Numbered from the stretch's first letter, positions 44,431 through 58,800 are shown. The stretch is 64,000 nucleotides of DNA from Azolla caroliniana (GCA_043228905.1 JBHGNT010000021.1:3658001-3722000), one strand, 5' to 3'. A program made the numbers and translations. Notes: generated from the letters alone by a model not told the origin.

Positions 44431-44440
44431 TTTAGGGTTT
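44431..44440 (+). promoter_or_regulatory. Telo-box (TTTAGGGTTT) upstream of RPL23
   Basis: tttagggttt lies 48-57 bases before the RPL23 ATG and is followed by a pyrimidine-rich stretch (cctctcctgcgtctttcctg). Telo-boxes near the transcription start are typical of plant ribosomal protein genes, so this is likely functional. Confidence 0.65.
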
Positions 44441-44487
44441 CCTCTCCTGCGTCTTTCCTGCGTTTTGCGCGAGAAGCTGCTGCAGCG

Positions 44488-46011
<1,524 letters not shown>

Positions 46012-46934
46012 TGACTCTGGATCATAGACATAAGTACAAGACTAGTTTTTTTGGCTTGTTTAATCAGAACTATATTGAATGTTATGTTATCTTTGTAATT
46101 CGAAGTGGTCTCTTCTCGGATCAGAGTTTTTTACCAATGCAATGAGTCTTTATTTATTTGTAAGAATGGTTTCATTTCATTATTTTGTCCAAGAATTTTC
46201 AGTAGAGACTAGTTCTATTTAAGACTTGCTCTGCTAAATTGGTCGTACTTTGAGACAAATATCTGTACCTTAATTTTGTTGATTTGACCATCCTATATAT
46301 TAAATGTGTAGTTTGGGTTTTAAAGGATTTATATGCTGTAAATTCTTGAAGTGAATAATTTTTAGCTTGTAATGAAAATGTCATATTGGACACATTTCTA
46401 ATGACCTAATCTATTTAATGAGTTGATATTATATGTTCTTTGGCTGTAGCAGAGAGGCGATCTGGACATGATATTAATCCACTCAAAATTTTCCTCCTAT
46501 ATTATTCAGCTTAAATAATTGTCATCTTGGCAAATAAGTGTCTGAGATTAAAAATGTGGTGATTTTAGTTATTGAAGTTAATCATATTGAAACTACAATT
46601 CTAGGGCAAAAAGAACAATGACTTTTTTAAGTTTGGCTAAAGTTGAAATCTACAGTACAGATTGGGTCAAATGTTTACAGAAAGTTGGGGAGTTAAGTAA
46701 TTTAAACAAAGATATGATAATTATTATGCCAGCTTATGCCAAAACTATTAGATGTATAATGAAATTGAAGGCAAGTGCATTGGTTGAAAAGAATTAGCTG
46801 GGTAGTTAATGGGCGAGCAGGCTTTTGAAAAATACCAAAGTATAGTAGGATCACCATATTAACCCAAACCCTGTTGTAGTAGATCACGTTGTTAACCCAA
46901 ACCCTATTGTCAACAGAAGAGAGTTGTATGAGAA

Positions 46935-47212
46935 GGGTTTATATGGCTTTTGAAAAATACCAAAAAATGAAGAGATTTTTATGAGAAGTAAGGGTTTATA
47001 TTATCCCTTCATATATTTTAAGAAAGCTTTTGATAAGGTACATTGTGAAGTTCTGTAGAAGTGTATCAAAGGACCCGGGTTTATATGGCTTTTGAAAAAT
47101 ACCAAAAAATGAAGAGATTTTTATGAGAAGTAAGGGTTTATATTATCCCTTCATATATTTTAAGAAAGCTTTTGATAAGGTACATTGTGAAGTTATGTAG
47201 AAGTGTATCAAA
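46935..47212. repeat. 143-bp tandem duplication, nearly identical copies
   Basis: gggtttatatggcttttgaa begins both copies (46935 and 47078). They are almost identical to their ends (gaagttctgtagaag versus gaagttatgtagaag), so the event is recent compared with the decay of the reverse transcriptase it overlaps. Confidence 0.9.
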
Positions 47213-47520
47213 GAACTCAGGGTGCCAATTGAATATATGCTTGCAATTTCTTGAATCTATGTGAAGGTTATAAGTTGTTTGGGGGCAATATAGTTTCAAA
47301 TGTTTTCAATGACACAGTTGCTGTTAAGCAAGGATTCTCATTCTCACCAACTTTATTTGGTCGATGCAAGGATGAATTTGAGCAAAAGGTCAGGCTTTGG
47401 TGTTTTTTTTAAATACCTTATAAGATCTACAAAAGCTTGCAAGGCCATAGATGAGTTTTGCATGCATACAAAGTTGAGTATCAATAACTTTAAAGGAAGA
47501 TTATGCTTATGAAGAGCCAA
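46935..47520 (+). mobile_element. Relic of a non-LTR (LINE-like) reverse transcriptase
   Basis: Plus-strand translation gives FKKAFDKVHCEVL, then a stop, KCIKELRVPIEYMLAIS, and then VAVKQGFSFSPTLFG and DEFEQ. These match the YxKAFDxVxxxxLW, GVPxxYI and GVRQGxxLSPxLF landmarks of non-LTR reverse transcriptases. Frameshifts and stops make it dead. It begins with a duplicated block. Confidence 0.65.
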
Positions 47521-49224
47521 AAAATAAGGATAAACCATGTATTATATATAATAATGAACCACTTAAAACTGTGAAAAGTTTTAAATACCTCAAATTATGG
47601 ACAACATGAATGTGTTATCCACCACTTTGAGGTGAGAAAGAAAGCATATGCAATTGAGAACTCATGTATGTTGATTAAATTCAATTCAATTTGGTCCTCA
47701 AGAATAACCTTTTTGACACTTCGGTGACACTGATGCTCGATGGGATGGAAGTATTGCAAAATAGCATCTATAATACTTGGAAAGAGGTTGAAAATGCCCA
47801 GAAACATTTCCTTACAAAGTTTCTCTAAGTCAACAAGACCATACACCCTTTTATTTCTTGAGATAGGATCACTTCCCAATTAGATCATGTCCATGGAAAG
47901 GGTTATTAAATATGCTTAAGGCTCAAAAACTCATATTGATTTTATAGAATCAGAAGAGAAACAAGCAAAAAGAAAGAACGACACATAAAACAAACTTTTA
48001 TATTTCAATTGAATGCCAAATAAGGAAAAATGGTTTGGACGATGGAATGTGACACAATCTCTTCATGATGCATTGATAAATTCCTTTATGAATGAGATAT
48101 TTTTGCAATGCCAAGGTATCGTGACATGGGAAAAATATCGAGGCTCACACCACACATTATAGTACATATGTTGCACTCTACCACAAAACATTTCCTTTGA
48201 TGAATAGAGAAACCACACCCATCAAATATAGGTTAGAGACGATCCCATCATCTACCATCCAAACCATTGCTTGCAAACTAAGTTTATACCAACTTTGACG
48301 TGAGACAAGACAATGGGGCATAGGACATGAGACTAGTTGACTATACACATTTTTCCCTAAATTGATTTGGGGGTCTCATATGATGCTCTGCCTTTGATCA
48401 CATTCGATTATGATTTCCACATTGTAATACCATCGTGCCGTTTTTACACAACTATTTTTATACAAAACTACAAAAGATATAAGTAAATTCAGAAAAAAAA
48501 CCATGGTAGTAGAAATCATGGGCTTTGACATTACTATGAAACATTATTACTTTGCAAATCAACAAAAACTATAGTTTCTCTATTTCTCATTGTAAATGAC
48601 ATATTCTAGATATAAAATTTCCCATCCTAAGCCAATGAGAGTGGAAAAAGGTGTATTAAATTTGGCCTATACTTTTAACAATATTCCATTTTGAAATTGT
48701 TCACATCTATCTACCACATCATTATGAAGAATAGAGTATCATGGGTGCACATTATAACTAGTTATGGAACCTTTGCATGCACTTAATTATTTTAATTTCA
48801 ATCATCATCAACATTGACAATGGAGAGAAAGGGAGAGAGATAAAGAAGCAAAAGGCAATTGCTTCTTTGCTTCTTCTGGATAGTTCAAATGGAAGATAGT
48901 ACTCATCGTTTCGTGTAATGTTCAATTGATTGTCAAATTTGGAGTTACATTTCTCAAATTTGATTACTTTTGTTATGTTGTTATTTGATGCCAAGCCAAT
49001 GGGTATTTGCATAGTTGATACATGTTTTCTATTTCTGAGATATTGGGGATTGTTTCATGATCGGGATATGTGCAATACTTTCATATTTGATAATTTGATA
49101 GTATGCACTCTATTTCATATCTACAAAAGTTTTAATTGTGACAATTTTATTTATTTATGTAATGGAACAAGTAGAACTTTCCTCAATGGAGTATTTTTCT
49201 TATTGAAAAATTCAACATGTCCCA

Positions 49225-49426
49225 CTACCAATGCGGTGGTGACAACACTCAATTGTGGTGCCATCATACTATATTTCACACATTTATTAAAAGAATCGAG
49301 TGCTTTCACCAAATACAAAGAGAGAGAGAGAGAGAGAGAGTGTGTGTGTGTGCTACTACCAATGTGGTCCCATTATAATGTTTTTTACACATTCATTAAT
49401 TTAATTGTGTGTTTTCACCAAAGCCC

Positions 49427-49461
<35 letters not shown>

Positions 49462-49485
49462 GCTATTTGCTTTTTGGGGTGTGTG
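49225..49485. repeat. Duplicated segment with GA and GT microsatellites
   Basis: A block starting taccaatg.ggt and containing cacattcattaa and ttttcaccaaa occurs at 49228-49320 and 49358-49428. Each copy ends in a (GA)n tract (49318-49341 and 49429-49461), and GT runs follow. Confidence 0.75.
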
Positions 49486-49859
49486 TGTGTGGAGTAAACG
49501 GGGAGTATATGCCTCCAGCTTTGGGTCTGTTTATAAATTATGTGAAGGAGATGCATCAAGATGGTACAAGGACATTTTTACCAAGGATATAACTAAATGC
49601 ATAAAAATGGTACAAGGACAGTTGCCATGGACAACTACATTAGTAGCATAAATTATCTAACATTTTACACAAACCAACCCTGGCCCAACAAGAAACCCTT
49701 TCCATCCATCCAGTCATGCCCTCTTATTCGAATTACAATGAAGAATAGCAAAAAATATGTAATGAGTCGGATAATGTCTTCCAAATTTTCTTCAAATAAC
49801 AAGAGCATTAGAGATGACATGTCACGAGAAGCAACCTGTTTCCTCCGATGACGTCATAA

Positions 49860-52800
49860 TTAGTGTGTCCTTACACGCTTGAAATCAGTATCTGGAACAC
49901 TTGCATCCAAGGATGGCGGAACCTGGTTAGTCACCTGCAAGCAAGAAAGGTTTTTCTTTATTATAATTTATAGGTAAGGAAGAGTTAATACCATACATGT
50001 ACATGTAACTGTGTGTGTATGCGTGTACATGTACATGTAGTTAGAATGGTTTTTCTACTTTTTCGATACAATAGGTAAGGAAGTAGTACCATGCATGTGT
50101 ATGTACCTGTGTGTGCGCGTGTGTTTATACATACACATCTTACCAATCTAAACATTCCACACATGCTATTCAATTTCCTTAGAAATGTTTTCAATAAGAA
50201 CTTAAGGACATTTGGCGAAATAAATAGAAAAATTTAAAGAGGGGTATTCCTGAGTTTTTAAGACTCATATAAACTATTGTTGGCAACATACACTGGTGGT
50301 TTGGTGAAGACGAGTTGCGAGTGTCTTTACAGTCTCATCTGGCACAACTGCATATCTTTCACAAGGAGCAATCCAGTTTGCTGTACCTGTGGAAGTGTAA
50401 TACTATGAGATGACTACACAATCTCATGCTCAAGAATCTCTCGCTCTATATTTGAAGGGCTACAGAAAATTCATTTCCTTAGCAAACCTGGACGAATTGT
50501 CGAGTAAGTGGAACTTTCTACCTCCATGCAAGCATTTCCATCAGCACTGAGGGCTTCTATCATTTTGGGTGTGTTTCTGCTCTCCACCACAGTAAACGAA
50601 TCATGAAAATTAGATTACTCAAAAACTAAGATAAGGACACAAGTCAATCATTCAATGTTAGAACATAAACATGCATAAAACTCAATGGACAAAATTATGT
50701 ATGCATACATGCAAAATAAACCTGTGTATGCTGATATTTTTAAGCACCAAAATAAGGAATATACAAACTACAATATTTTCACATGGAAGCTAGTTAACAA
50801 GGGGGGATATTTCACCCAGATGATAGCAGAATATTTGCTCTCACCTGTCAAGGACATCACCATGGCCCAGTTGGCCACTTGTTCCTCTACCCCATGAGAA
50901 AACATTATACCTTGTTGAAATTGCCACGGTATGCCTCCAACCACATCCAACATAGCTTATACACTGCAAAATTGTAAACCATGAGGATCTTTCTTGCTCT
51001 CTGTAGGATTATTAATTTCTAACTCTAGGATCACTACTTTGGGAGCCGTTCCCATTTGGTCAAGTAAAATAGAAAAATAGATCTCCTTAATTCAGTGGCA
51101 ACAAAACTCAAAATATTCTATGATACATTAATTATCAAGTTTTGAGTTCTAAATGTGCGGTGTTGATGGTCATATAACAAGACACAAATAGAATCTGGAT
51201 GAACATCAACCATCTCCTGGAACCAAACATACCAGAACAATATAGAAACAAGTCACACTTGTTCACGCTGACTGTCATTGCCCTTTAAATTTACCAATTA
51301 TATTGGCACTTGTTTATGAAAATTATATCTTTATGACAATTAAATCAGCTAAATTAAATATGACTGAAGAAATCAACACAACCAACAATTCATACAAACA
51401 AATGCCATCTACAAACTTGAGAAGATAATTACTAGCCATAATCATAAGATGCAAACTGAAAGTACAGAATAGCCATAATCATACTTCTTCATTTGGAAAT
51501 TTCACCAATTGTGGGCTGTTATGATCATCATTATTACCAACTCCAACTTGTCCAAACTGCAGTGCAAAAAGGTTATATTAAGGTATAAATTCTGGAATCA
51601 TGACTTCATCCTAAGTAAGAGAAGTAATATTCGGCAGAATCTTTTTGTTCACAGTGCACCTTGTTCCACCCCCAACCATAGACATTGCCTTGGTCATCGA
51701 GTGCCATTGTGTGTCTCCAACCTCCTGATATCTGACCATCAAATGTTTGAGTACAACTCCAAATCTCTCTTAGTTTACTAGCCAATTAGAAAACTAATGC
51801 AAAACCTGAACTATTGTCTTGTTCTTCAGTCCTGCTACTTGATGGGGAATGAGATGATCTTCATAATCACCATGGCCAAGCTGCCCATACTTACTCCATC
51901 CATATGTATAGATGCATCCAGAATCTGAAACAGATATTGTATGTCTCCAACCACACGCCACCAAGTCCATTTTCTCACCCTATGATAGCATAAATACAAT
52001 TCAATAATGTTCTCAGATGAAACCAATTCATAATATGGAAACCACTTACTGGAATGGGGATAACCTCGCCAGGAACCAAACGGTCATTCCGATCACCCAA
52101 ACCCAAATTGCCATACCGTCCCCAGCCCCAACCATACAGCTTCCCACTCTCTGTTACTGCAGCTGTATGTTCCGCACCAGCAGCAACCATCTTTACAGGA
52201 ATTCCCTGAAGACAAAAAAATTGTTATAAAATACATCAATGAGGGTTGAGACCACAAACAACTCTGCTCATGGTTATGCAAATTTCACAGCAGTTGGCAC
52301 TGCTGGATTGGACATGACTGGTATCCTTTCAACATGTCAAGTAGAAAAAATAAATTTAAATGCTTTAAAGTGCATTTCCGTATATACAGCTACTCAAAAG
52401 CATGAGAAAGATGGTAAAACAAAGATGTGCCACACATGTTCCAAATATTAACCTTTACCATGTGGTATCCTTAAAATGTATAATGAATGTTCATTGCGAT
52501 TGTGGTTCTACACAGTGCTGACTTATGCTTATGGTACAGTGGAGGCATTGTGAAAGACCATGAATGTCCCAATATCCATTCCTCTTTGTCAGATTATGCA
52601 GAATGATTATTTTCAAAGACTATATCATAATACATATTGAGGAGAAAACATCACTGAGAGATACTGACTGAATGCATCATGCAGTAGAAATGATATTTTA
52701 AATGGTTAAAAATGTGTTAACATACACGTACCTACTTTCAGAATTCAAAAGATTGAGAAATATATTAAGAATACAGGCATTTGAAATACATTCAACATTA

Positions 52801-54831
52801 TTAACCTGTAATTACCATGTAGGACCCTTAATTTTCTGACTCCTATTTCTGTGAAAGAATTATGTTTCTGCAGCTTTCCTTTTCAATCCTATTTAGAAAG
52901 TAATACAGTGACCAATTTGTTTGATTCTGCACTCTTTGATATCAAGAGTCTCAATGCTTTCAAAATCCCTACTTCTACCATCGCACACTATCCTTTGTCT
53001 ATTATTTCCAACAGTTTCTTCGCTGGATTTATGGAATTCGTATCCTCCGAATCCCAAGTTCCAGTTGGTAACTCTATGTGGCTCTTTCACATTGCTTTAT
53101 TCAGATAGCTGTCTTGAAGCTTTAGATATCAATGCACATTTCTCTGGCTTCCGAATGATGCATCAACACGTGGTCCTAACCCTATACCTAGGTATAACTT
53201 AACAATAAACAAGTGTAAGGTGTCAGAACCTCACCTCAAAGGCTTTAATGGTGCAAGGAATATGTGAATCTTCGGTATTCCCAAGCCCAAGCTGCCCATT
53301 TTGATTTCGACCCCAGCTGCAATAAAAGAGTATCAAATTTAAAAATTAAGGACCACATTATGACCTGTCAAGAATATAGTAGAGCTAGGCATGATATTCA
53401 GTTGCAGAGCATGTCATGTCATCCAACCATGACGAAATGCCCTATGCATGGATAGCTTACTCCTCATCCATCCTGAAAAGGTTGAAGTATCATTGCTGTA
53501 TTGATTACCTTTTAACTTCTCCCCCCACGGTAATGGCAAGGCAATGGCTGTCTCCGCATGCAATCTGCTTGATTTGAACTCCTTGAAGACCCTGTATAGA
53601 ATGAGGTACAAAGAGATCGCTCGAGTTTCCATGACCCAAACGACCAAAGTCACCCCTGTGAGCCAATATTGAACGGGTTAAATAAAGGCATGTTGAACGC
53701 TCCAAAGGAAGCCAGAGAGAAAATATATAGAAGATAAACTACAAATAAGAGAAGATGAACATAAACCATCAAGGAAAATGTCACTGACCAGCCCCAACTG
53801 TACACTGTGTTTCTTGAATCTGATCGTGCAGTTGTATGATCTGCGCCGCAAGTTATAGAAGAGATTTCACAACCTTGCAGTGTATTGATAATGGTCGGAG
53901 TGTGTTTCTCGTCTGCATCTCCATGACCTAACTGCCCATCCTCACCTCGACCCCATGAACATACAATATTTCCAGCTGTTCATCCCACATTCCCAAGTAT
54001 TTTCAGGTGATGAAAGAAACAGAAACAGAAATTACAATTACCCTCCCATAGCAAGAATAGATTGGTAAAAAGTTCATGCACATTGCGCCATCAGGAGCAC
54101 AAGAATGCTGAAATATTTTACAACAGAATTCCATAAGAACGTTCGCAAACAAACTGTGAGCAAGACCTTTGGATCTCATACAGAAAACTAAACCTTTTGT
54201 CAGGTCAAACTCCAGAGAAGCTGACGAATACAGAAAGATATGCAATAGGATAAACAAAGAATATGTAAAGAAAGCATTCAATGGAAAGGAATTGCCTCCT
54301 GATCTTGTCCTAAAACTGAACCTTCCCAACATTCAGGGAAGCACAGAAATACGGAAATACTTGCGCAATAATATAACAAAGCATGTATGTTAGAAATCAT
54401 CAGTCAGCGACAAACTACAAATGAGGACTTTGAATGAAAATTGAAAGCGGAATGGAACTTTTCTGAGGAATGATGTGAGTAAATTCAAAGAGCCGCAAGA
54501 AGAAAACTGAAATATTAAAGCAGTACTGTATTCAAACGCATGATCTACGTTAAGAACATCATTCAACAGCAGCATGTCGCAAAGGAATACTTCCGGGATT
54601 TCATTCTTGGTTCAAAACCAAACCTTCCTGTGGTTTATGAATACTACCTGAAAGAGAAGCTAAGGAAGTGGAACTGAATTCACACGAGGATGAAGCAGAA
54701 ATAGTCAATATGACAAGACATAGCAAAGAAATGCACAGTGGAGGGGGTAGGGACATACAGAGAAGTGCGACACTGTGGCTTGCTCCAGCTGAGATGAATT
54801 CCACCTTTTTCCGAGAGGAATCCACCTCCAT
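49860..54831 (-). CDS. UVR8: UVR8 UV-B photoreceptor
   Basis: Complete 446-aa seven-bladed RCC1-type propeller; the dimer splits on UV-B and the monomer then binds COP1. Twelve exons: 54831-54759, 53975-53789, 53655-53509, 53316-53235, 52205-52050, 51979-51806, 51731-51660, 51556-51485, 50963-50845, 50576-50488, 50386-50292, 49934-49860; 1341 nt in phase. Landmarks are FISAGASHSVALL, VCSWGRGEDGQLGHGDA, IKQIACGDSHCLAIT, SWGRNQNGQLGLG and MVAAGAEHTAAVTESG. Three GWRHT motifs carry Trp226, Trp278 and Trp330, which correspond to Arabidopsis W233, W285 and W337 at a constant offset of seven. The COP1-binding tail ERYAVVPDET (VP at 405-406) and the C-terminal KRVR are kept. The ATG follows an in-frame upstream stop. 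This set separates it from other RCC1 proteins. Confidence 0.97.
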
Positions 54832-54997
54832 TTCTCTGACAAATTCCTAAACCTGTCAATACACAAGAGTTTGCTTCTGGGAAGGTGGCATAGATAGAGA
54901 TATAATGGGAAGCCTGTGGAGCAATATTTCAGCTTAAGCAGTTAGCAAGCGAAGGCATCTGATGCATCATTGCGCGGGGATAGGGACTGTGTGCTAG

Positions 54998-55130
54998 AAT
55001 TAGGGTTAAGGATTGGGGATAGGAGGATAGGAGGATGGGATTAGGGTGAGGGTGAGGGTTGGGGATGGGGATGGGGTTGGGGTTGGGGTTGGGCTCTGAA
55101 TTAGGGTTAGGGTTAGGGTTTAGGGGGTAG
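54998..55130. repeat. Telomere-like G-rich repeats
   Basis: Runs of (T)TAGGG, GAGGG, TTGGGG and GATGGGG; the tract 55099-55126 reads ttagggttagggttagggtt and then taggg. Read from the UVR8 side it gives CCCTAAACCCTAACCC, that is, telo-boxes 270-300 bp upstream of the UVR8 start. It is either an interstitial telomere-type tract or a degenerate G-rich satellite. Confidence 0.8.
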
Positions 55131-55160
55131 TAGGAAGGAAAGGAAACTTGTGCAGGAAGC

Positions 55161-55640
55161 CAAGTGAGGGATGGATTGGATGAATGGTAAAGGAAGGATA
55201 AGTAAGAGATATGTATGTATGTATGTATGTTTGTTTGTTTGTTGTTTTGTCTGGCTATGGTGTGTCCAAAAGACCCTTCACCTTCTTTTTGTCCACCCTT
55301 TCCTAGAAAGTGAAGCCATACCATGGCCTGCCTGCCCATCTCATCTGGCCTCTGTTTCCTGCCTCTTCTTGCCCATCTCATCTGGCCTCTGCTTCATGCC
55401 CAAGTGAGGGACGGATTGGATGAATGGTAAAGGAAGGATAAGTAAGAGATATGTATGTATGTATGTTTGTTTGTTTGTTTGTTGTTTTGTCTGGCTATGG
55501 TGTGTCCAAAAGACCCTTCACCTTCTTTTTGTCCACCCTTTCCTAGAAAGTGAAGCCATACCATGGCCTGCCTGCCCATCTCATCTAGCCTCTGTTTCCT
55601 GTCTCTTCTTGCCCATCTCATCTGGCCTCTGCTTCATGCC
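55161..55640. repeat. 240-bp tandem duplication (two copies)
   Basis: Copy 1 is 55161-55400 and copy 2 is 55401-55640. They are nearly identical, including a (TATG)n(TTTG)n tract whose repeat number differs. Each copy yields the same spurious open frame. Confidence 0.95.
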
Positions 55641-55805
55641 TCTACGTGCCCATCTCATCTGTCCTCTGCTTCCAGCCTCCACTTGCCCATCTCATCTAGC
55701 CTCCGCTTCCTTCCTGCCTCTACTTGCCCATCTCATCTGGCCTCTGCCTCATTCTTGCCCATCTCATCTCATCTGGCCTCTGCTTCCAACCTCTACCTGC
55801 TCTAT
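55565..55805. repeat. Minisatellite, unit about 30-40 bp
   Basis: The words tgcccatctcatctggcctc and tgcttcc/tgcctc recur about seven times in a row with variable spacers. The array continues the right end of the 240-bp duplication and probably grew from it. Confidence 0.85.
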
Positions 55806-58800
55806 GAATCAAATCGCCTGTCACTCCTCCCCGCCCATCGCTTGTTAGAGAGAAGGAAAATCTCACCACCATTTGTCAGGATTAGATTCGTGTGGCCACA
55901 ATTTCTCGCCTAGAAATGAACTTATTATGGCCAATAGCCCACTGGACACCACTCTTTTTTTGTCCGCCCTTTTGGACACCGCCTTGCCTCATATGCTTCC
56001 AACCCTCTCATGTACTTGGCTCTGTTGTTCATGAAAACAACAATCGGCCCCTTTAGCCTTGCCTTGCCTTGCTCGCGTACTGATCCTGCTCACATACGTG
56101 GTGGTGTTTCGTGAAATGATGGTAGACCATGCATATATCTACAGTCTAGACCACTAGCAAGAATTCGTATTTGTCTTGGCATGGAAAGAAAATTTGTCAA
56201 AAAGGGGCCATTATAAAAAAACACAAAAGGTTTACGAGGCAAGCATTGTTTGGCTCCAACAAAGTTAAGGGGGGGACGAAAATATTGAGTGGAATTTGAA
56301 CTTGTACACAACCAATGACACGTGAAGGATGACATTAGGCTTCGTCTTGGAAACTTTTGATTGGGGCACAAGCAAGTTATTCTCGCATCTTCAAATCGTG
56401 ATGAAAGTGCTCCCCCCTTCTCTTTGTTGTCATCCATTTGTTTTGCATTTCTTTAGGCCTAATAAACAGAAAGTAACGATTATAAAATAGTGTGTGACGA
56501 ATCACTAACAACTTTGGCGATTGGATGCATGTGAGTTAACATGCCTTCACTTTCATGACATATAAGAAAGGAGTTAAAATTGTTGCAAAATAGGAGATCA
56601 TAACCGAAATCGACATGTGACCTCATCTCCTTTTCTCTTCTTTATAGTTTGTATTGATGAACCCTCGTTAAGACATAATGCAAGCAAATTTTGCCTTTAC
56701 TCGTGATACATTGTGCTCAAATATGTTTAATGAAGTTGTCGTCCACTCAATTAAAATGCTTAATATCTAATAAATACGAGATTCTCACATTGTTTATAAA
56801 CAAATAATGATAAAATACTCCTTTAGTCTTATATTAATGTTTCTTATTAAAAAATCATAGTTCTCGATGAATCAATGAGCAATTGGGCCTCATCATAAAC
56901 AAACAGGGGCAATTACACTACCAATGAACACATGGAAATATAAATTTCTTTATATTCAAGCTTATTATTGATAATGTTACACACACATATTCATAGAGAG
57001 AGAAAGAGAGTGAGTTCATGTCCAGCCATTGGTTGCTTTATGAAAAAAAAAAGGTGTCAAGCAAGAATTCACGAGTACTAGACATAAACTCGTGCGATAG
57101 TGATGTGATATATGCACTTCTCACAATTAATCCACCCACATTACCGGTCGTAAATTAGTTGACAACAACCCTTCATGTCACAGTACATTTTTCACAAAAT
57201 TATCATTCCATTTACGTAAAAGCAAAAGGCAACCTATTAAAGAGACATCGTTTATCACTAGAAATCCATTATTGTACATACATGTTTTATTGAATTCGAA
57301 AGATTTAGCCTATGTTGATAACATTATCTCAAAGCTTGTTCAATCATCAATGGATGATGGGAAAGGACTACCATATGTAGATTGATGCGATAGGGATGAG
57401 ATAAGTGCATTTCCCACAATTCCCATAATAAATCTAATGGGTGAACAAGAATTCATCGATGAGCATTAATAAGACGACAATGAGATAGATAACACTTGAC
57501 AAAACTCACATAGGACATTGCATTGGTGACAAGTGTCCCACCACCTACTATATGAACCACTCCCATGAACGGGGCATTTATTTCTTTTCCAATATCAGTA
57601 AGTTGAGGTCTTAGCTCAAAACAAAAACGCACCTCACAATTTCTTGTATACTTGAGATGTTCATAGCTTTTACCAGGCACAAACTTTGTATATAAATGTT
57701 TACTCTAAAACATAATTTACTTAAGAAATCCTAAAAGACTAGATGGGCTCATCTTCATGGCATCAACATATAATTCTTGCAATCAATCAATGTCATCCCC
57801 ACTTCAAATGGCATTACCATTTGAATCATTGTAACTAGTGTTGAACACATTCCATATTAAGCTTGATTGCTTGGTCTAGAGTCATTTGATTGTTTTTTAA
57901 ATCCTACATTGAAAAGGGATGCATGATATATTTCATGTTGTAAAACTTCACCTGCCTACTCTAAATCAATCTTTCTTTATGAAGGTCTCACACACGATAC
58001 CGATAGTTTTGAGAGGCAACTATAGCTAACTATTTTTCTTTCTGTAGTTGGTTGGTAAAGATTCCTTATGTTTGCAAACAAGAGGCAATGCATTCGATTG
58101 TGTTTTACACATGATGTCATTGGATGACATCTTCGGGCCCATCTTAATACCACCTTTTGGCACAATATAGCCGTATCATTTGATGTCAAGAATAGCAAAT
58201 GATTCATTTTCTTCCAACAAATTATAAGCAATATCCAAAACTTATGAGCATGCTCATCAACATCCATATTATTTACCTTAAATTTGTAATTTGCTAGCTT
58301 CACATACATACTTTAATCAATCTTGGTGTTAAATTTTTTTATCGTCCACCATCAAGGTTATTAAGTAGTGCATTTATAAGTTCAAAATGCATAGGGTTTG
58401 GAGTCTCCAAAACGTGGGCAAAATTCAAAATTTTACAAGCACCAGAAAAAAACATTATGGATATGATGAGATCACAATTTCATGTCTATATGCTAGACAT
58501 TGGTGTTTGTTAGTTTGTGAACAAAATCTTTTCTTCTTGGTGTTTGGTGTATAGGATTATATTCTTGAGGGTGGCAAATTCTACCACATTGGCAAATAAG
58601 CCATTTTGACAAATACAATTCACTCTGTGAAATTTACAAGTTTTAAATCTTTGTCATGTTAAAGATGTCTTCAACATTGCCATTCACAATGTACTCGAAT
58701 ATAAGAGATCTGAAGGGTTTCATCATTATATTATCTATGCATGCACTTTTCATTATGAATCTATGGGACAAACATGCCAATAGAGTGGAAACTTGATATT

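Larger units (their letters stand above)
41083..44487. other. Divergent intergenic region (TGT / RPL23)
   Basis: 3.4 kb between the start of the queuine transferase gene (-) and RPL23 (+). It contains a MITE-like element (41268-41716), a G-run (about 41821-41840), a C-run (about 42379-42390), a region of short degenerate repeats with open frames on both strands (42783-43166), and a G-run at 44306-44320. No convincing gene. Confidence 0.55.
46012..49859. other. Convergent intergenic region (RPL23 / UVR8)
   Basis: 3.8 kb of AT-rich DNA between two 3' ends. It holds a non-LTR reverse transcriptase relic with a 143-bp tandem duplication (46935-47520) and duplicated segments with GA/GT microsatellites (49225-49485). 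The 220-codon plus-strand frame at 48930-49592 is AT-rich plus microsatellite and not believable as a gene. Confidence 0.55.

Noticed and set aside
48930-49592. 220-codon plus-strand open frame
   Set aside because: Composition is AT-rich spacer ending in GA microsatellites (RERERE tracts). No family resemblance, and it spans a duplicated low-complexity block.
55171-55913. Overlapping 75-150-codon frames on both strands with CPSHLAS-type repeats
   Set aside because: Products of the 240-bp duplication and minisatellite; the same peptide occurs in both duplicate copies.
57977-58309. 110-codon minus-strand frame
   Set aside because: Cysteine-, isoleucine- and leucine-rich with no domain; looks like random AT-rich translation.
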